From Caldimonas tepidiphila (lineage in GTDB: Bacteria; Pseudomonadota; Gammaproteobacteria; Burkholderiales; Burkholderiaceae_C): a DNA stretch of 64,000 nucleotides. This document shows, piece after piece, positions 56,593-64,000 of the stretch. The stretch's first letter is position 1, and each line of letters opens with the position of its first letter. The stretch spans positions 62,001 to 126,000 of the forward strand of contig NZ_QXMG01000005.1 in NCBI RefSeq assembly GCF_003569765.1. The letters run 5' to 3'. The translations under genes and the position numbers were made by a program. A model generated the notes under the pieces. The model had not been told where the DNA came from. It saw only the letters and a list, made by a program, of their open reading frames with translations, and did no database searches.

Positions 56593-59500
56593 ATGGCCAC
56601 CCCTCCTCCGCCGCCCACGCCCGATGAACCGACCCCAAGCCAGGCCCCGGCCGCCGCGGCGCCCGCGCGCCGCCGCTGGCCGCGCCGGCTCGGCTGGACG
56701 CTGCTCGCGCTGCTGCTGCTCGTGGCGCTCGTCGCCGCCGCGCTGTTCGCCTCGCTGCGCACCGAGCGCGGCACCGGCTGGGTGCTGGAGCGGGTGCCCG
56801 GCCTGACGATCGAGGCGCCGCGCGGCTCGCTGCTCGGCGACTTCAGCGCCAAGCGCCTGGAGTTCGAGCTGGGGCCGGACAGCCGCGTCGTCCTCGAGGG
56901 ACTGCGCTGGAAGGACGCGACGCTGCAGGCCTCGGCCTCCCGCGGCTGGCGCTGGCCGCACCTGCACCTGCGCTCGCTCGACATCGACGTGCTGCGCCTG
57001 CAACTCGCCCCGCAGAAGGACGACGCGCCGAAGTCGCCGCCGCCCGAGAGCCTCGCGCTGCCGCTGCGGCTGCAGATCGACGCGCTGCGCATCGGCGAGG
57101 TGCAGGCGCCGGGGCTCGAGCCGCCGGTGCGCGACGTGCGGGCGCGGGTCGACCTCGGCGGCGAGGACGGCTCGGTGCACCGCGTCGACGAGCTCGCGCT
57201 CGGCTGGGACCGGCTGCGCCTGCAGGGCGAGGCCCGCATCGGCACCGCGGCACCGCTGCCGGTGCAGGCGCGGCTGGCGCTGCAGCAGAGCGGATCGGCG
57301 CCGCCGACGCCCGGCAGCACCGCCGCGCTGCCCGCCGACTGGAACGCCACGCTGCGGCTCGACGGACCGCTGGCGCGGCTGCCGGCCGAGGCGAGGCTCG
57401 CGGCCGCCGGCCAGTCGCTCGACGCAAAGGCGGTGCTCACGCCCTTCGCCGAGCAGCCGCTGCAGGCGCTGGACGCGAGCTTCGCCGCGCTCGACCTCGC
57501 CGCGCTGCACTCGGCCGCGCCCGCCACCGCGCTGACCGGCAGCGCGCGGCTGCGCCTGCCCGAGGGCGCCGCCGATACGCTGCCGCTCGAGCTCGCGCTG
57601 CAGCTGCGCAACGCCGCGCCCGGGCGCTGGGACGCGCAGCGCCTGCCGCTGCGCGAGCTGCGGCTCGACGCCGCCGGTCAGGCGCGCGACCCCGCCTCCG
57701 GCGTGACGCTGCGCAGCTTCGACGCGCTGCTCGGCAACGCCGAGCGGCCGGGCGGGCGCGTGCGCGGCAGCGGCCGCTGGACGCCGAGACAGTGGAACGC
57801 CGAGCTGCGCATCGAGCAGCTCGAGCCCTCGGCGCTCGATGCGCGCGCGCCGGCGATGCGCCTGTCGGGCCCGCTGAGCCTGCGCTCGGCCGCCCCCGCT
57901 CAGCCCACCCCGGCGCTGCCCCGCCCCGGCGCCGCGCAGCCGCCGGCCGAGCCGCCGCTGTCGCAGTGGCCGATCGACGTGCAGGCCCGGCTCGAGGGCC
58001 GGCTGCTGCAGGCCGGGCCGCAGCGCGACGTGACGCTGGCGCTCGATGGCCGCTACGGCCCGCAGGAGCTGCTGCTGCGCCGCTTCGTCGCCCACTCCGG
58101 CGAGGCGCGTCTGAGCCTGCAGGGCTCGGTGACGCCGCCGGACCCGCAGCAGCCGATGCGCGTGCGGCTGCAGGCGGAGCTGGCCCGCTTCGACCCGCTG
58201 CTGTGGTGGCCGGGCGCGCTGGACGCGTCGCTGAGCGCCGGGCCGCACCGCCTGAACGGCGGCGCCGACGTGGACCTCCTGGTGCCGCCGCGCCGCGAGA
58301 AGCAGCCGCTCGGCGACTGGCTGGCCGCGCTGCAGGGGCGCGCCGCGCTGACGCTGAAGGACAGCCAGTTCGCCGGGCTGCCGCTTGCGGCCGACGTGCA
58401 GGCGAGCAGCGCGCCCGCGGACCGGACGCTGCGCAGCACCGGCCGCATCGAGCTCGCCGGCAACCGGCTCGGCTGGGAGGGCCGGGGCGACCCGCGCACG
58501 CTCGCCATCGCACCGGGCACCCCGCTCGCGTTCGAGCTCGAGGCGCCGGCGCTCGCGCGCCTTGCGCCGCTGCTGCGCGCGCTCGGGCAGCCGGCGGACC
58601 CGCCGCCGGCCGGCTCGCTGAGCCTGCGCGGCCGGGCCGAGGGCCGCTGGCCGGCGCTGGTGGCGCAGGGCGAGCTGCAGGGCAGCGGGCTGCGCCTCGC
58701 GGGGCTGCGCGCCGCGAAGCTGTCCGGGCGCTTCCGCATGGGCCTGCAGGCCGGCGATCCGCTGGAGCTGCAGCTCGAGGGCCGCGAGCTGATGCTCGGC
58801 GGCCCGGTCAGCGTCGCGCGGCTGCAGCTGCAGGGCAGCGGGCTGCAGCACGAGCTGACGCTCACGGCCGACGCGCCGGTGACGCCGCCCTGGGCCGCGA
58901 CCAAGGCCGGCGCTGCGCCGGCGCAGCCGCAGCCGCAACCGGTGCGCCTGCAGGCGCGGCTCGAGGGCCGGCTCGACGTGCCCGGCGCCGCGACGCCGTG
59001 GACCGAGCTGCGCGGCTGGAGCGGCACGCTGCGCCAGCTCCAGCTCGCGCCGCTCGCGACGCCCGCCGAGCCCTGGCTGCGCGTCGGCGAGGTGCAGGCG
59101 CAGTGGCAGCGCGGCGCCGAGGGCGCGCAGGGCCGCCCGCAGGCGCTGACGCTGTCGCCCGGCCGCGCCGAGATCCTCGGCGCCGCGGTGCGCTGGGACC
59201 GCGTGCGCTGGCAGGCCGCCGCCGCGGGGCGACCCGCCGTGCTCGATGCGCAGGCCGAGCTCGAGCCGCTGCTCGTCGCGCCGCTGCTGCGGCAGTTCCA
59301 GCCCGGCTTCGGCTGGGCCGGCGACCTGCGCGTCGGTGGCCGGCTGGTCCTGCGCAGCGGCGCGAGCACCGAGGCCGACATCGAGCTGGTGCGCACCGGC
59401 GGCGACCTCGTCGTCGAGGAGGGCACCACCCGACAGGCGCTCGGCCTGGACGAGCTGCGCCTGGCGGCGACCGCGCGCGACGGCCTGTGGCGCTTCACCC

Positions 59501-60882
59501 AGCAGGTCAGCGGCAGCCGCCTCGGCCTGCTGCGCGGCGAGCAGACCGCGCGCAGCGCGCCGCAGGACCCATGGCCGGCGCCCGAGGCGCCGCTGGAGGG
59601 CACGCTGACGGTGCGCGTGGCCGACCTCGGCGCCTGGGGCGCCTGGCTGCCCGCCGGCTGGCGGCTCGGCGGACGGCTCAACATCGACACCAACATCGGC
59701 GGCCGCTTCGGCGCGCCCGAGTACACCGGCGTCGTCACCGGCCAGGCGATCACCGCGCGCAACGTCATCGAGGGCATCGACGTGCGCGAGGGCGAGCTCG
59801 TCGTCGCGCTGCAGGGGCCGACCGCCCAGATCCTGACGGCGCAGGCCCGCGCCGGCGAGGGCCTGGTGCGCGTCGAGGGCGGGGCGCGCTTCGGCGAGGA
59901 CCCGCGCGCCGAGCTGCGCGTGATCGCCGAGCGCTTCGCGGTGCTGCAGCGCGTCGACCGCCGCGTCGTCGCGAGCGGCCAGGCGCGCCTGCTGCTCGAG
60001 GCCGAGAGCATCCAGCTCGACGGGGGCTTCCGCGTCGACCGGGCGCTGATCGACATCAGCCGCAGCGAGGCGCCGGCGCTGTCGGAGGACGTGGTGGTCT
60101 ACCGCCGCGGCATGGACCGTGACGCCGCTTCGGCACCGCCCCCGCCGCCGCCGCAGCGCAAGATCGCGATGAACGTGCGCGTCGACCTCGGCGACGACTT
60201 CCGGCTGCGCGGCCGCGGCCTCGAGGCGCGGCTCGCCGGCGAGCTGCGCGTGAGCGCGCCGCGCAACCAGATCGCGCTCAACGGCGACATCCGCGTGGTC
60301 GACGGCACCTACGCCGCCTACGGCCAGAACCTGGTCGTCGAGCGCGGCGTGATCAGCTTCACCGGCGCGATCGAGAACCCGCGCCTGGACGTGCTGGCGA
60401 TCCGCCCGAAGCTGGAGGACGTGCGCGTCGGCGTGCAGGTCCTGGGCACCGCGCAGAACCCGCGCGTGCGGCTGTACTCGGAGCCCGAGCTGCCCGAGAC
60501 CGAGAAGCTGTCGCTGCTGGTGCTCGGCCGCAGCTACAGCGACCTCGGCCAGGCCGAGACGCAGCTGATGCAGACCGCGGCGATGGCGCTGCTCGTCGGC
60601 GAGGGCGGAGGCGGCCCGTCGGCGACCTCGCGGCTCACGCAGGCGCTCGGGCTCGACACCCTGTCCTTCGGCGGCCCCACCGAGGGCGGCAACCTGCGCA
60701 GCTCCGTGATCACGCTCGGCAAGCAGCTGTCGGACCGCTGGTACCTCGGCTACGCGCATTCGCTCAACGCCACTGCCGGCACCTGGCAGCTGATCTACCG
60801 CATCGCCGAGCGCTTCACGCTGCGCGCGCAGACCGGCGTGGAGGCCAACGCGCTGGACCTGATCTGGAGCTGGCGCTGGTGA
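56593..60882 (+). CDS. tamB: TamB, translocation and assembly module inner-membrane component
   Basis: A 1429-residue AsmA-like bridging protein with one N-terminal transmembrane helix (about 34-55) and a long periplasmic beta-groove rich in alternating hydrophobic strands. The conserved C-terminal DUF490 region begins near residue 1100. It spans the periplasm to TamA. The length is normal. No frameshift is seen. Confidence 0.92.
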   Translation: MATPPPPPTPDEPTPSQAPAAAAPARRRWPRRLGWTLLALLLLVALVAAALFASLRTERGTGWVLERVPGLTIEAPRGSLLGDFSAKRLEFELGPDSRVVLEGLRWKDATLQASASRGWRWPHLHLRSLDIDVLRLQLAPQKDDAPKSPPPESLALPLRLQIDALRIGEVQAPGLEPPVRDVRARVDLGGEDGSVHRVDELALGWDRLRLQGEARIGTAAPLPVQARLALQQSGSAPPTPGSTAALPADWNATLRLDGPLARLPAEARLAAAGQSLDAKAVLTPFAEQPLQALDASFAALDLAALHSAAPATALTGSARLRLPEGAADTLPLELALQLRNAAPGRWDAQRLPLRELRLDAAGQARDPASGVTLRSFDALLGNAERPGGRVRGSGRWTPRQWNAELRIEQLEPSALDARAPAMRLSGPLSLRSAAPAQPTPALPRPGAAQPPAEPPLSQWPIDVQARLEGRLLQAGPQRDVTLALDGRYGPQELLLRRFVAHSGEARLSLQGSVTPPDPQQPMRVRLQAELARFDPLLWWPGALDASLSAGPHRLNGGADVDLLVPPRREKQPLGDWLAALQGRAALTLKDSQFAGLPLAADVQASSAPADRTLRSTGRIELAGNRLGWEGRGDPRTLAIAPGTPLAFELEAPALARLAPLLRALGQPADPPPAGSLSLRGRAEGRWPALVAQGELQGSGLRLAGLRAAKLSGRFRMGLQAGDPLELQLEGRELMLGGPVSVARLQLQGSGLQHELTLTADAPVTPPWAATKAGAAPAQPQPQPVRLQARLEGRLDVPGAATPWTELRGWSGTLRQLQLAPLATPAEPWLRVGEVQAQWQRGAEGAQGRPQALTLSPGRAEILGAAVRWDRVRWQAAAAGRPAVLDAQAELEPLLVAPLLRQFQPGFGWAGDLRVGGRLVLRSGASTEADIELVRTGGDLVVEEGTTRQALGLDELRLAATARDGLWRFTQQVSGSRLGLLRGEQTARSAPQDPWPAPEAPLEGTLTVRVADLGAWGAWLPAGWRLGGRLNIDTNIGGRFGAPEYTGVVTGQAITARNVIEGIDVREGELVVALQGPTAQILTAQARAGEGLVRVEGGARFGEDPRAELRVIAERFAVLQRVDRRVVASGQARLLLEAESIQLDGGFRVDRALIDISRSEAPALSEDVVVYRRGMDRDAASAPPPPPPQRKIAMNVRVDLGDDFRLRGRGLEARLAGELRVSAPRNQIALNGDIRVVDGTYAAYGQNLVVERGVISFTGAIENPRLDVLAIRPKLEDVRVGVQVLGTAQNPRVRLYSEPELPETEKLSLLVLGRSYSDLGQAETQLMQTAAMALLVGEGGGGPSATSRLTQALGLDTLSFGGPTEGGNLRSSVITLGKQLSDRWYLGYAHSLNATAGTWQLIYRIAERFTLRAQTGVEANALDLIWSWRW

Positions 60883-60987
60883 CACTTGCGGGGGCCCCCG
60901 CCGGTTCCGGTGGGACCGCTGCACCCGCGATCGAGCACGGCCCCAGGCGCGGGCGGCCGCGATCTGAGGCACAATGCGGCCCGTGCC

Positions 60988-61062
60988 GGCCCTGTGGTTC
61001 AATGGATAGCACAGCCCCCTCCTAAGGGGCAGATACAGGTTCGATTCCTGTCGGGGCCGCCA
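60988..61062 (+). tRNA. tRNA-Arg (anticodon CCT)
   Basis: Seventy-five bases with encoded CCA. The acceptor stem GGCCCTG pairs with CGGGGCC (one G-U). The anticodon stem GCCCC/GGGGC holds the loop CTCCTAA, anticodon CCT (reads AGG). The T-arm has ACAGGTTCGATTCCTGT. D-loop sequence TTCAATGGATA is normal. Confidence 0.97.
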
Positions 61063-61160
61063 CCTTCCCGCCCTCCCGGGCATCCTGCCGGCCTTCGCGC
61101 TCCCGTCGCGAGGCGGCCCGCCTCCCTCTCCCCCGCCTGACCTCGCCCCCGCCGCGCGCT

Positions 61161-61697
61161 TCAGCGCCGCGCCTCCGCGCCCGCCTCGACCTGCCCGATG
61201 AAGTCCAGGCAGGCGCCGCGTGCGCCGGCCAGCGCCGGGTCGTCGACCCGCTCCAGCGCGCGCCGCGACAGCGCCAGCTGCCGCAACCGCTGCGCAGCCG
61301 GCAGTTCCTGCGGGATGAAGGACAGGCAGATGCGCTCGACGGCGAGTTCCGGCGCGCGCCCGAGCAGCGGCAGCACGCGCTGCGGCGCACGGCGCATCGC
61401 CTCGCCGAGCGCGGACTGCAGGCCCTCGCGGTGGCAGGCGTCGGAGGACGCGAGCAGCCGCGCCGCGAGCGCGACCCAGGCCGCGCCGCCGGCGGCGACC
61501 TGCCGGTAGCCCGCGCCGGGCACCGGGCCGCAGCCGAAGTGGCGCTCAAGCACCTGCCGGACCGTCAGCACGCGCAGCTCGGCCTCGACGTCGGCCGCGC
61601 GGGGCGGGCCCGCGTCGGCCTGCACCGTGCCGTGCAAACCCGCGAACAGGCCCGCCAGCAGCACCGCGACGAGGACGGCGCGCCCACCGCGCGTCAC
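61161..61697 (-). CDS. Periplasmic protein, candidate immunity partner of the Tlde1-like toxin
   Basis: A 178-residue protein starting at GTG that overlaps the toxin stop by four bases (GTGA). A signal peptide (about 1-28) places it in the periplasm, where the toxin would act. Five Cys could form disulfides. It is not a family I recognise, so the immunity role rests on the overlap, the export and the small size. Confidence 0.6.
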   Translation of the reverse strand: MTRGGRAVLVAVLLAGLFAGLHGTVQADAGPPRAADVEAELRVLTVRQVLERHFGCGPVPGAGYRQVAAGGAAWVALAARLLASSDACHREGLQSALGEAMRRAPQRVLPLLGRAPELAVERICLSFIPQELPAAQRLRQLALSRRALERVDDPALAGARGACLDFIGQVEAGAEARR

Positions 61698-62065
61698 AGC
61701 ACCGTCAGGCGCCGGTCGCTGCTGGTCGCGATCATCGTGCGGATCGTCGAGTCCGCGATGATGCAGCCCTGCGAGGCGTCGCCCTGCGCGTTGTCGCCGT
61801 GGATCAGGAAGCCGCTGCGGCCGAGCGCGTCGTGGCCGTCGGGCGTCAGCGCCATGCACAACCGCCCCTTGCTCGGGTGGTGGTAGGCCGCACCGATGCG
61901 GTAGTTGCCGGCCGGGATCGGCCCGATGCCGCGCAGGTGCTGCAGCGCCGGGTTGTTGCGGCCCGCCCCCGGCCCCTCGCCGTTCCCGGCACCGGAATAG
62001 CCGACGCCGACGAAGTGGCGTTCGTGAAAGATCTTGCCGCTCGCGTTGTCGAAGTACCAGGTCAT
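61694..62065 (-). CDS. Tlde1-like (DUF2778) L,D-transpeptidase effector
   Basis: A 123-residue protein of the Tlde1 type: W-Y-F start, NNPALQHLRGIGPIPAGNYRIG, then GRSGFLIHGDN and SQGCII holding catalytic H89 and C101. Tlde1 proteins are type VI secretion effectors that alter peptidoglycan in competitors. It has no signal peptide of its own, which fits secretion by a neighbour machine; no VgrG, Hcp or PAAR gene lies nearby. The start at 62065 has GGAGG ten bases upstream. Confidence 0.85.
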   Translation of the reverse strand: MTWYFDNASGKIFHERHFVGVGYSGAGNGEGPGAGRNNPALQHLRGIGPIPAGNYRIGAAYHHPSKGRLCMALTPDGHDALGRSGFLIHGDNAQGDASQGCIIADSTIRTMIATSSDRRLTVL

Positions 62066-62149
62066 CGCCCGCACCCCTCCTGTCCATCCCGTGAAGACGG
62101 AGAAAGTAACAGATTGTTCAGGAGGGCGGGCGCCTTTCGCGGCGCCGGC

Positions 62150-63751
62150 TCAGCGCTGGCGCATCGCGCGCGACAGCAGCAGCACCGGCAGCAGGCCCAC
62201 GGCCACGATCGCGAGCGAGGGCAGCGCCGCCTCGCTCAGGCGCTCGTCGCGCGCGAGCTGGTAGGCGATCACGGCCAGCGTGTCGCTGTTGAAGGGCCGC
62301 AGCACCAGCGTCGCGGGCAGCTCCTTCATCACGTCGACGAACACCAGCAGCCCGGCGGCGAGCGCCGAGCGCTGCAGCAGCGGCAGGTGCACGCGCAGGA
62401 ACAGCCGCCAGCGCGGCGTGCCGAGCATGCGCGCGGTCTCGTCGAGGCTGGTGGGAATGCGGGCGTAGCCCGACTCGACCGACTGCAGCGCCACGGCGGT
62501 GAAGCGCACCAGGTAGGCGTAGAGCAGGCCGAAGATCGTGCCGGTGACGAGCACCGAGGCGCCGCTGGCCGGCCACAGGCTCTGCAGGCCGCCGGCCGGG
62601 ATCAGGATGCCGACCGCGATCACCGCGCCCGGCACCGCGTAGCCGAGCGAGGCGACGCGCGCGGCCAGACGCAGCCCCGGGCGCGGCCGCACGCGCAGCG
62701 CGTAGGCCAGCGCCAGCGCCAGCGCCGACGCGAGCAGCGCCCCCAGCCCCGCGAGCTTGAAGCTGGTCCAGGCCCACTGGCCGAAGCGCGCCCACGGCAG
62801 GCCGAGCTCGGCGTGCCGCGCCTCCTGCCACAGCAGCCCGAGCAGGATCGCCACCGGCAGCGCGAAGCCGATGAGCACCGGCAGCCCGCACACCGCCCAG
62901 GCGACCAGGCGGCGCCCGCCGGTGAGCGGCACCGGCCGGGCCTCCTGGCTCTGCAGGTTGCCCGGCCGCGTCGTCGCGAAGCGCAGCGCGCGCTGCGCGC
63001 GGTGCTCCAGCCACAGCAGCAGCGCGACGACGGCGAGCAGCACGGTGGCGAGCTGCGCCGCGGCGATGCGGTCGTCCATCACCAGCCAGGCGCGGTAGAC
63101 GCCGGTGGTGAGCGTCGAGAGGCCGAAATAGGAGCCGACGCCGTAGTCGGCGAGCGTCTCCATCAGCGCGAGCGCGACGCCCGCGGCGAGCGCCGGGCGC
63201 GCCAGCGGCAGCGCCACCTGCCGCACCCGCCGCCCGGTGCCTGCGCCGAGCAGCCGCGCCGCCTCCAGCAGCTGCACGCCGCGCTCGTTGAGCGCCGCGC
63301 GCGTGAGCAGGTAGGCGTAGGGGTAGAGGCAGGCGACGAAGAGCATCACCGCGCCCCACAGGCTGCGCACGTCGGGCAGCATCGCCCCCTGCGCACCGGT
63401 CAGCGCGCGCAGCGCGGTCTGCAGCGGGCCGCTGTACTGCAGGAAGTCGGTGTAGGCATAGGCGAGCACGTAGGCCGGCATCGCCAGCGGCAGCAGCAGC
63501 GCCCACTCGAAGAAGCGCCGCCCCGGGAACTCGAACAGCGTCACCGTCGCGGCGGTCGCGCCGCCCACCACCGCGACGCCGACGGCCACCGAGACCGACA
63601 GCAGCAGCGAGGTCCAGGCGTACTCGGGCAGCACCGTCTGCAGCTGGTGCACCAGCACCGCGCCGCTTTGCGCGTCGAGCAGGGCCCACGATCCGATGAT
63701 GCCGAGCACCGGCACGGCAAGCAGCAGGGTCAGGGCGGTCAGGAAGCGCAT
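62150..63751 (-). CDS. Iron(III) ABC transporter permease (FbpB-like)
   Basis: A 533-residue permease with two similar halves of about six helices each. Each half has an EAA-type coupling loop (EAARLLGAGTGRRVRQVALP and ETARMLGTPRWRLFLRVHLP). The fold is typical of Fe(III) uptake permeases. ATG at 63751 gives the usual N-terminus; ATGs at 63802/63799 follow a GGGAGG and remain possible. The ATPase gene lies divergently at 63912. The binding protein is not in the window. Confidence 0.88.
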   Translation of the reverse strand: MRFLTALTLLLAVPVLGIIGSWALLDAQSGAVLVHQLQTVLPEYAWTSLLLSVSVAVGVAVVGGATAATVTLFEFPGRRFFEWALLLPLAMPAYVLAYAYTDFLQYSGPLQTALRALTGAQGAMLPDVRSLWGAVMLFVACLYPYAYLLTRAALNERGVQLLEAARLLGAGTGRRVRQVALPLARPALAAGVALALMETLADYGVGSYFGLSTLTTGVYRAWLVMDDRIAAAQLATVLLAVVALLLWLEHRAQRALRFATTRPGNLQSQEARPVPLTGGRRLVAWAVCGLPVLIGFALPVAILLGLLWQEARHAELGLPWARFGQWAWTSFKLAGLGALLASALALALAYALRVRPRPGLRLAARVASLGYAVPGAVIAVGILIPAGGLQSLWPASGASVLVTGTIFGLLYAYLVRFTAVALQSVESGYARIPTSLDETARMLGTPRWRLFLRVHLPLLQRSALAAGLLVFVDVMKELPATLVLRPFNSDTLAVIAYQLARDERLSEAALPSLAIVAVGLLPVLLLSRAMRQR

Positions 63752-63868
63752 GGGGGGAACAGCTCGGATCGCGCCGCGGGCGGGAAGGACCCGCCGCATC
63801 ATCGGCGGCGCGCCCTCCCCGCCCTTGATTCAGCGCAAGTGGTTGAAAAAGTCGCTGGCAATATGAAT

Positions 63869-63887
63869 GAGAACTGTACGCATTCTC
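63869..63887. promoter_or_regulatory. Fur-like operator in the divergent iron-transporter promoter
   Basis: GAGAA-N9-TTCTC (19 bases) matches the Fur box at 11 of 19 positions. It lies between the divergent permease (starts 63751) and ATPase (starts 63912) genes, in an AT-rich patch. It is positioned to repress both when iron is plentiful. Confidence 0.5.
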
Positions 63888-63911
63888 TCTTGCCTCCTAT
63901 CATAGGTCCTT

Positions 63912-64000
63912 ATGTTTCTGGAACTCGACCATGTGACCATCCGCTACGGCGGCGCGGCCGCGCGTGCGGCGGTGGACGGCGCGTCGCTGACGCTCAAGCA
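63912..64000 (+). CDS. ABC transporter ATP-binding protein, N-terminal fragment
   Basis: The first 29 residues (MFLELDHVTIRYGGAAARAA, then VDGASLTLK) show the A-loop region of an ABC ATPase; the gene runs off the window. The divergent Fe(III) permease suggests it is the ATPase of the same transporter. Confidence 0.75.
   Translation, partial: MFLELDHVTIRYGGAAARAAVDGASLTLK

Noticed and set aside
54508-61083. A minus-strand open frame of 2191 codons opposite tamA-tamB
   Set aside because: It lies fully antisense to two well-supported genes, is rich in Arg/Gln/His/Gly from antisense GC codons, and has no domain or ribosome site.
60988-62065. Genomic island at tRNA-Arg
   Set aside because: There is no integrase, direct repeat of the tRNA 3' end, or composition change; only a toxin-like gene lies nearby.

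Overview
The window is GC-rich, densely coded chromosomal DNA of a Gram-negative bacterium. It looks like a betaproteobacterium of the order Burkholderiales, perhaps near Rubrivivax, Leptothrix or Methylibium. The basis is the mix of families: DUF3460, DUF1841, DUF3305/DUF3306, TamAB, PanBC, and PQQ alcohol-dehydrogenase genes with SoxH- and SoxYZ-like partners. Species rank is inference. No insertion sequence, phage gene, CRISPR array or rRNA was seen. There is one tRNA (Arg-CCT).

Positions 1-18030 form a quinoprotein (PQQ) oxidation locus. A truncated sigma-54 activator opens the window. A rightward run from the 24-residue pqqA (2384) to a TctC-like binding protein (ends 13252) carries pqqABCDE, an ABC transporter with a beta-propeller protein, an ExbB/ExbD-like pair, a membrane protein and a lipoprotein, mostly with overlapping start and stop codons. 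Leftward lie a PQQ alcohol dehydrogenase with the lanthanide-type Asp, a SoxH-like metallohydrolase and a fused SoxYZ-like carrier. A second, degenerate metallohydrolase diverges from pqqA. Three close matches to the sigma-54 -24/-12 promoter precede pqqA, the dehydrogenase and the SoxYZ-like gene, which suggests one regulon, perhaps run by the activator at position 1.

Positions 18083-27162 hold a tungstate ABC transporter (tupA, tupC, tupB), a divergent ModE/LysR-like regulator, and two hybrid sensor kinases. The first kinase has an N-terminal domain matching the copper-binding ethylene-binding domain of plant ETR1 at every key position checked. Positions 27196-33944 hold an EgtB/SenA-like enzyme, a formate-dehydrogenase maturation module (TorD chaperone, multi-[4Fe-4S] protein, DUF3306, DUF3305) without its dehydrogenase, and the Fe-S carrier ApbC.

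Positions 34114-47727 are mostly housekeeping: metG, a SulP transporter, an unlabelled 30-residue basic peptide, Mn catalase, a CYTH protein, scpA, panBC, a ParA-like ATPase, TSUP and TRIC-type membrane proteins. Positions 47801-51001 are a copper module (copZ, copA, cueR) with two back-to-back CueR-type promoters. A dihaem cytochrome, a MoxR/VWA pair, tamA-tamB and tRNA-Arg follow. Next to the tRNA is a Tlde1-like L,D-transpeptidase toxin gene overlapping a probable periplasmic immunity gene. The window ends in a divergent iron ABC transporter with a Fur-like site.
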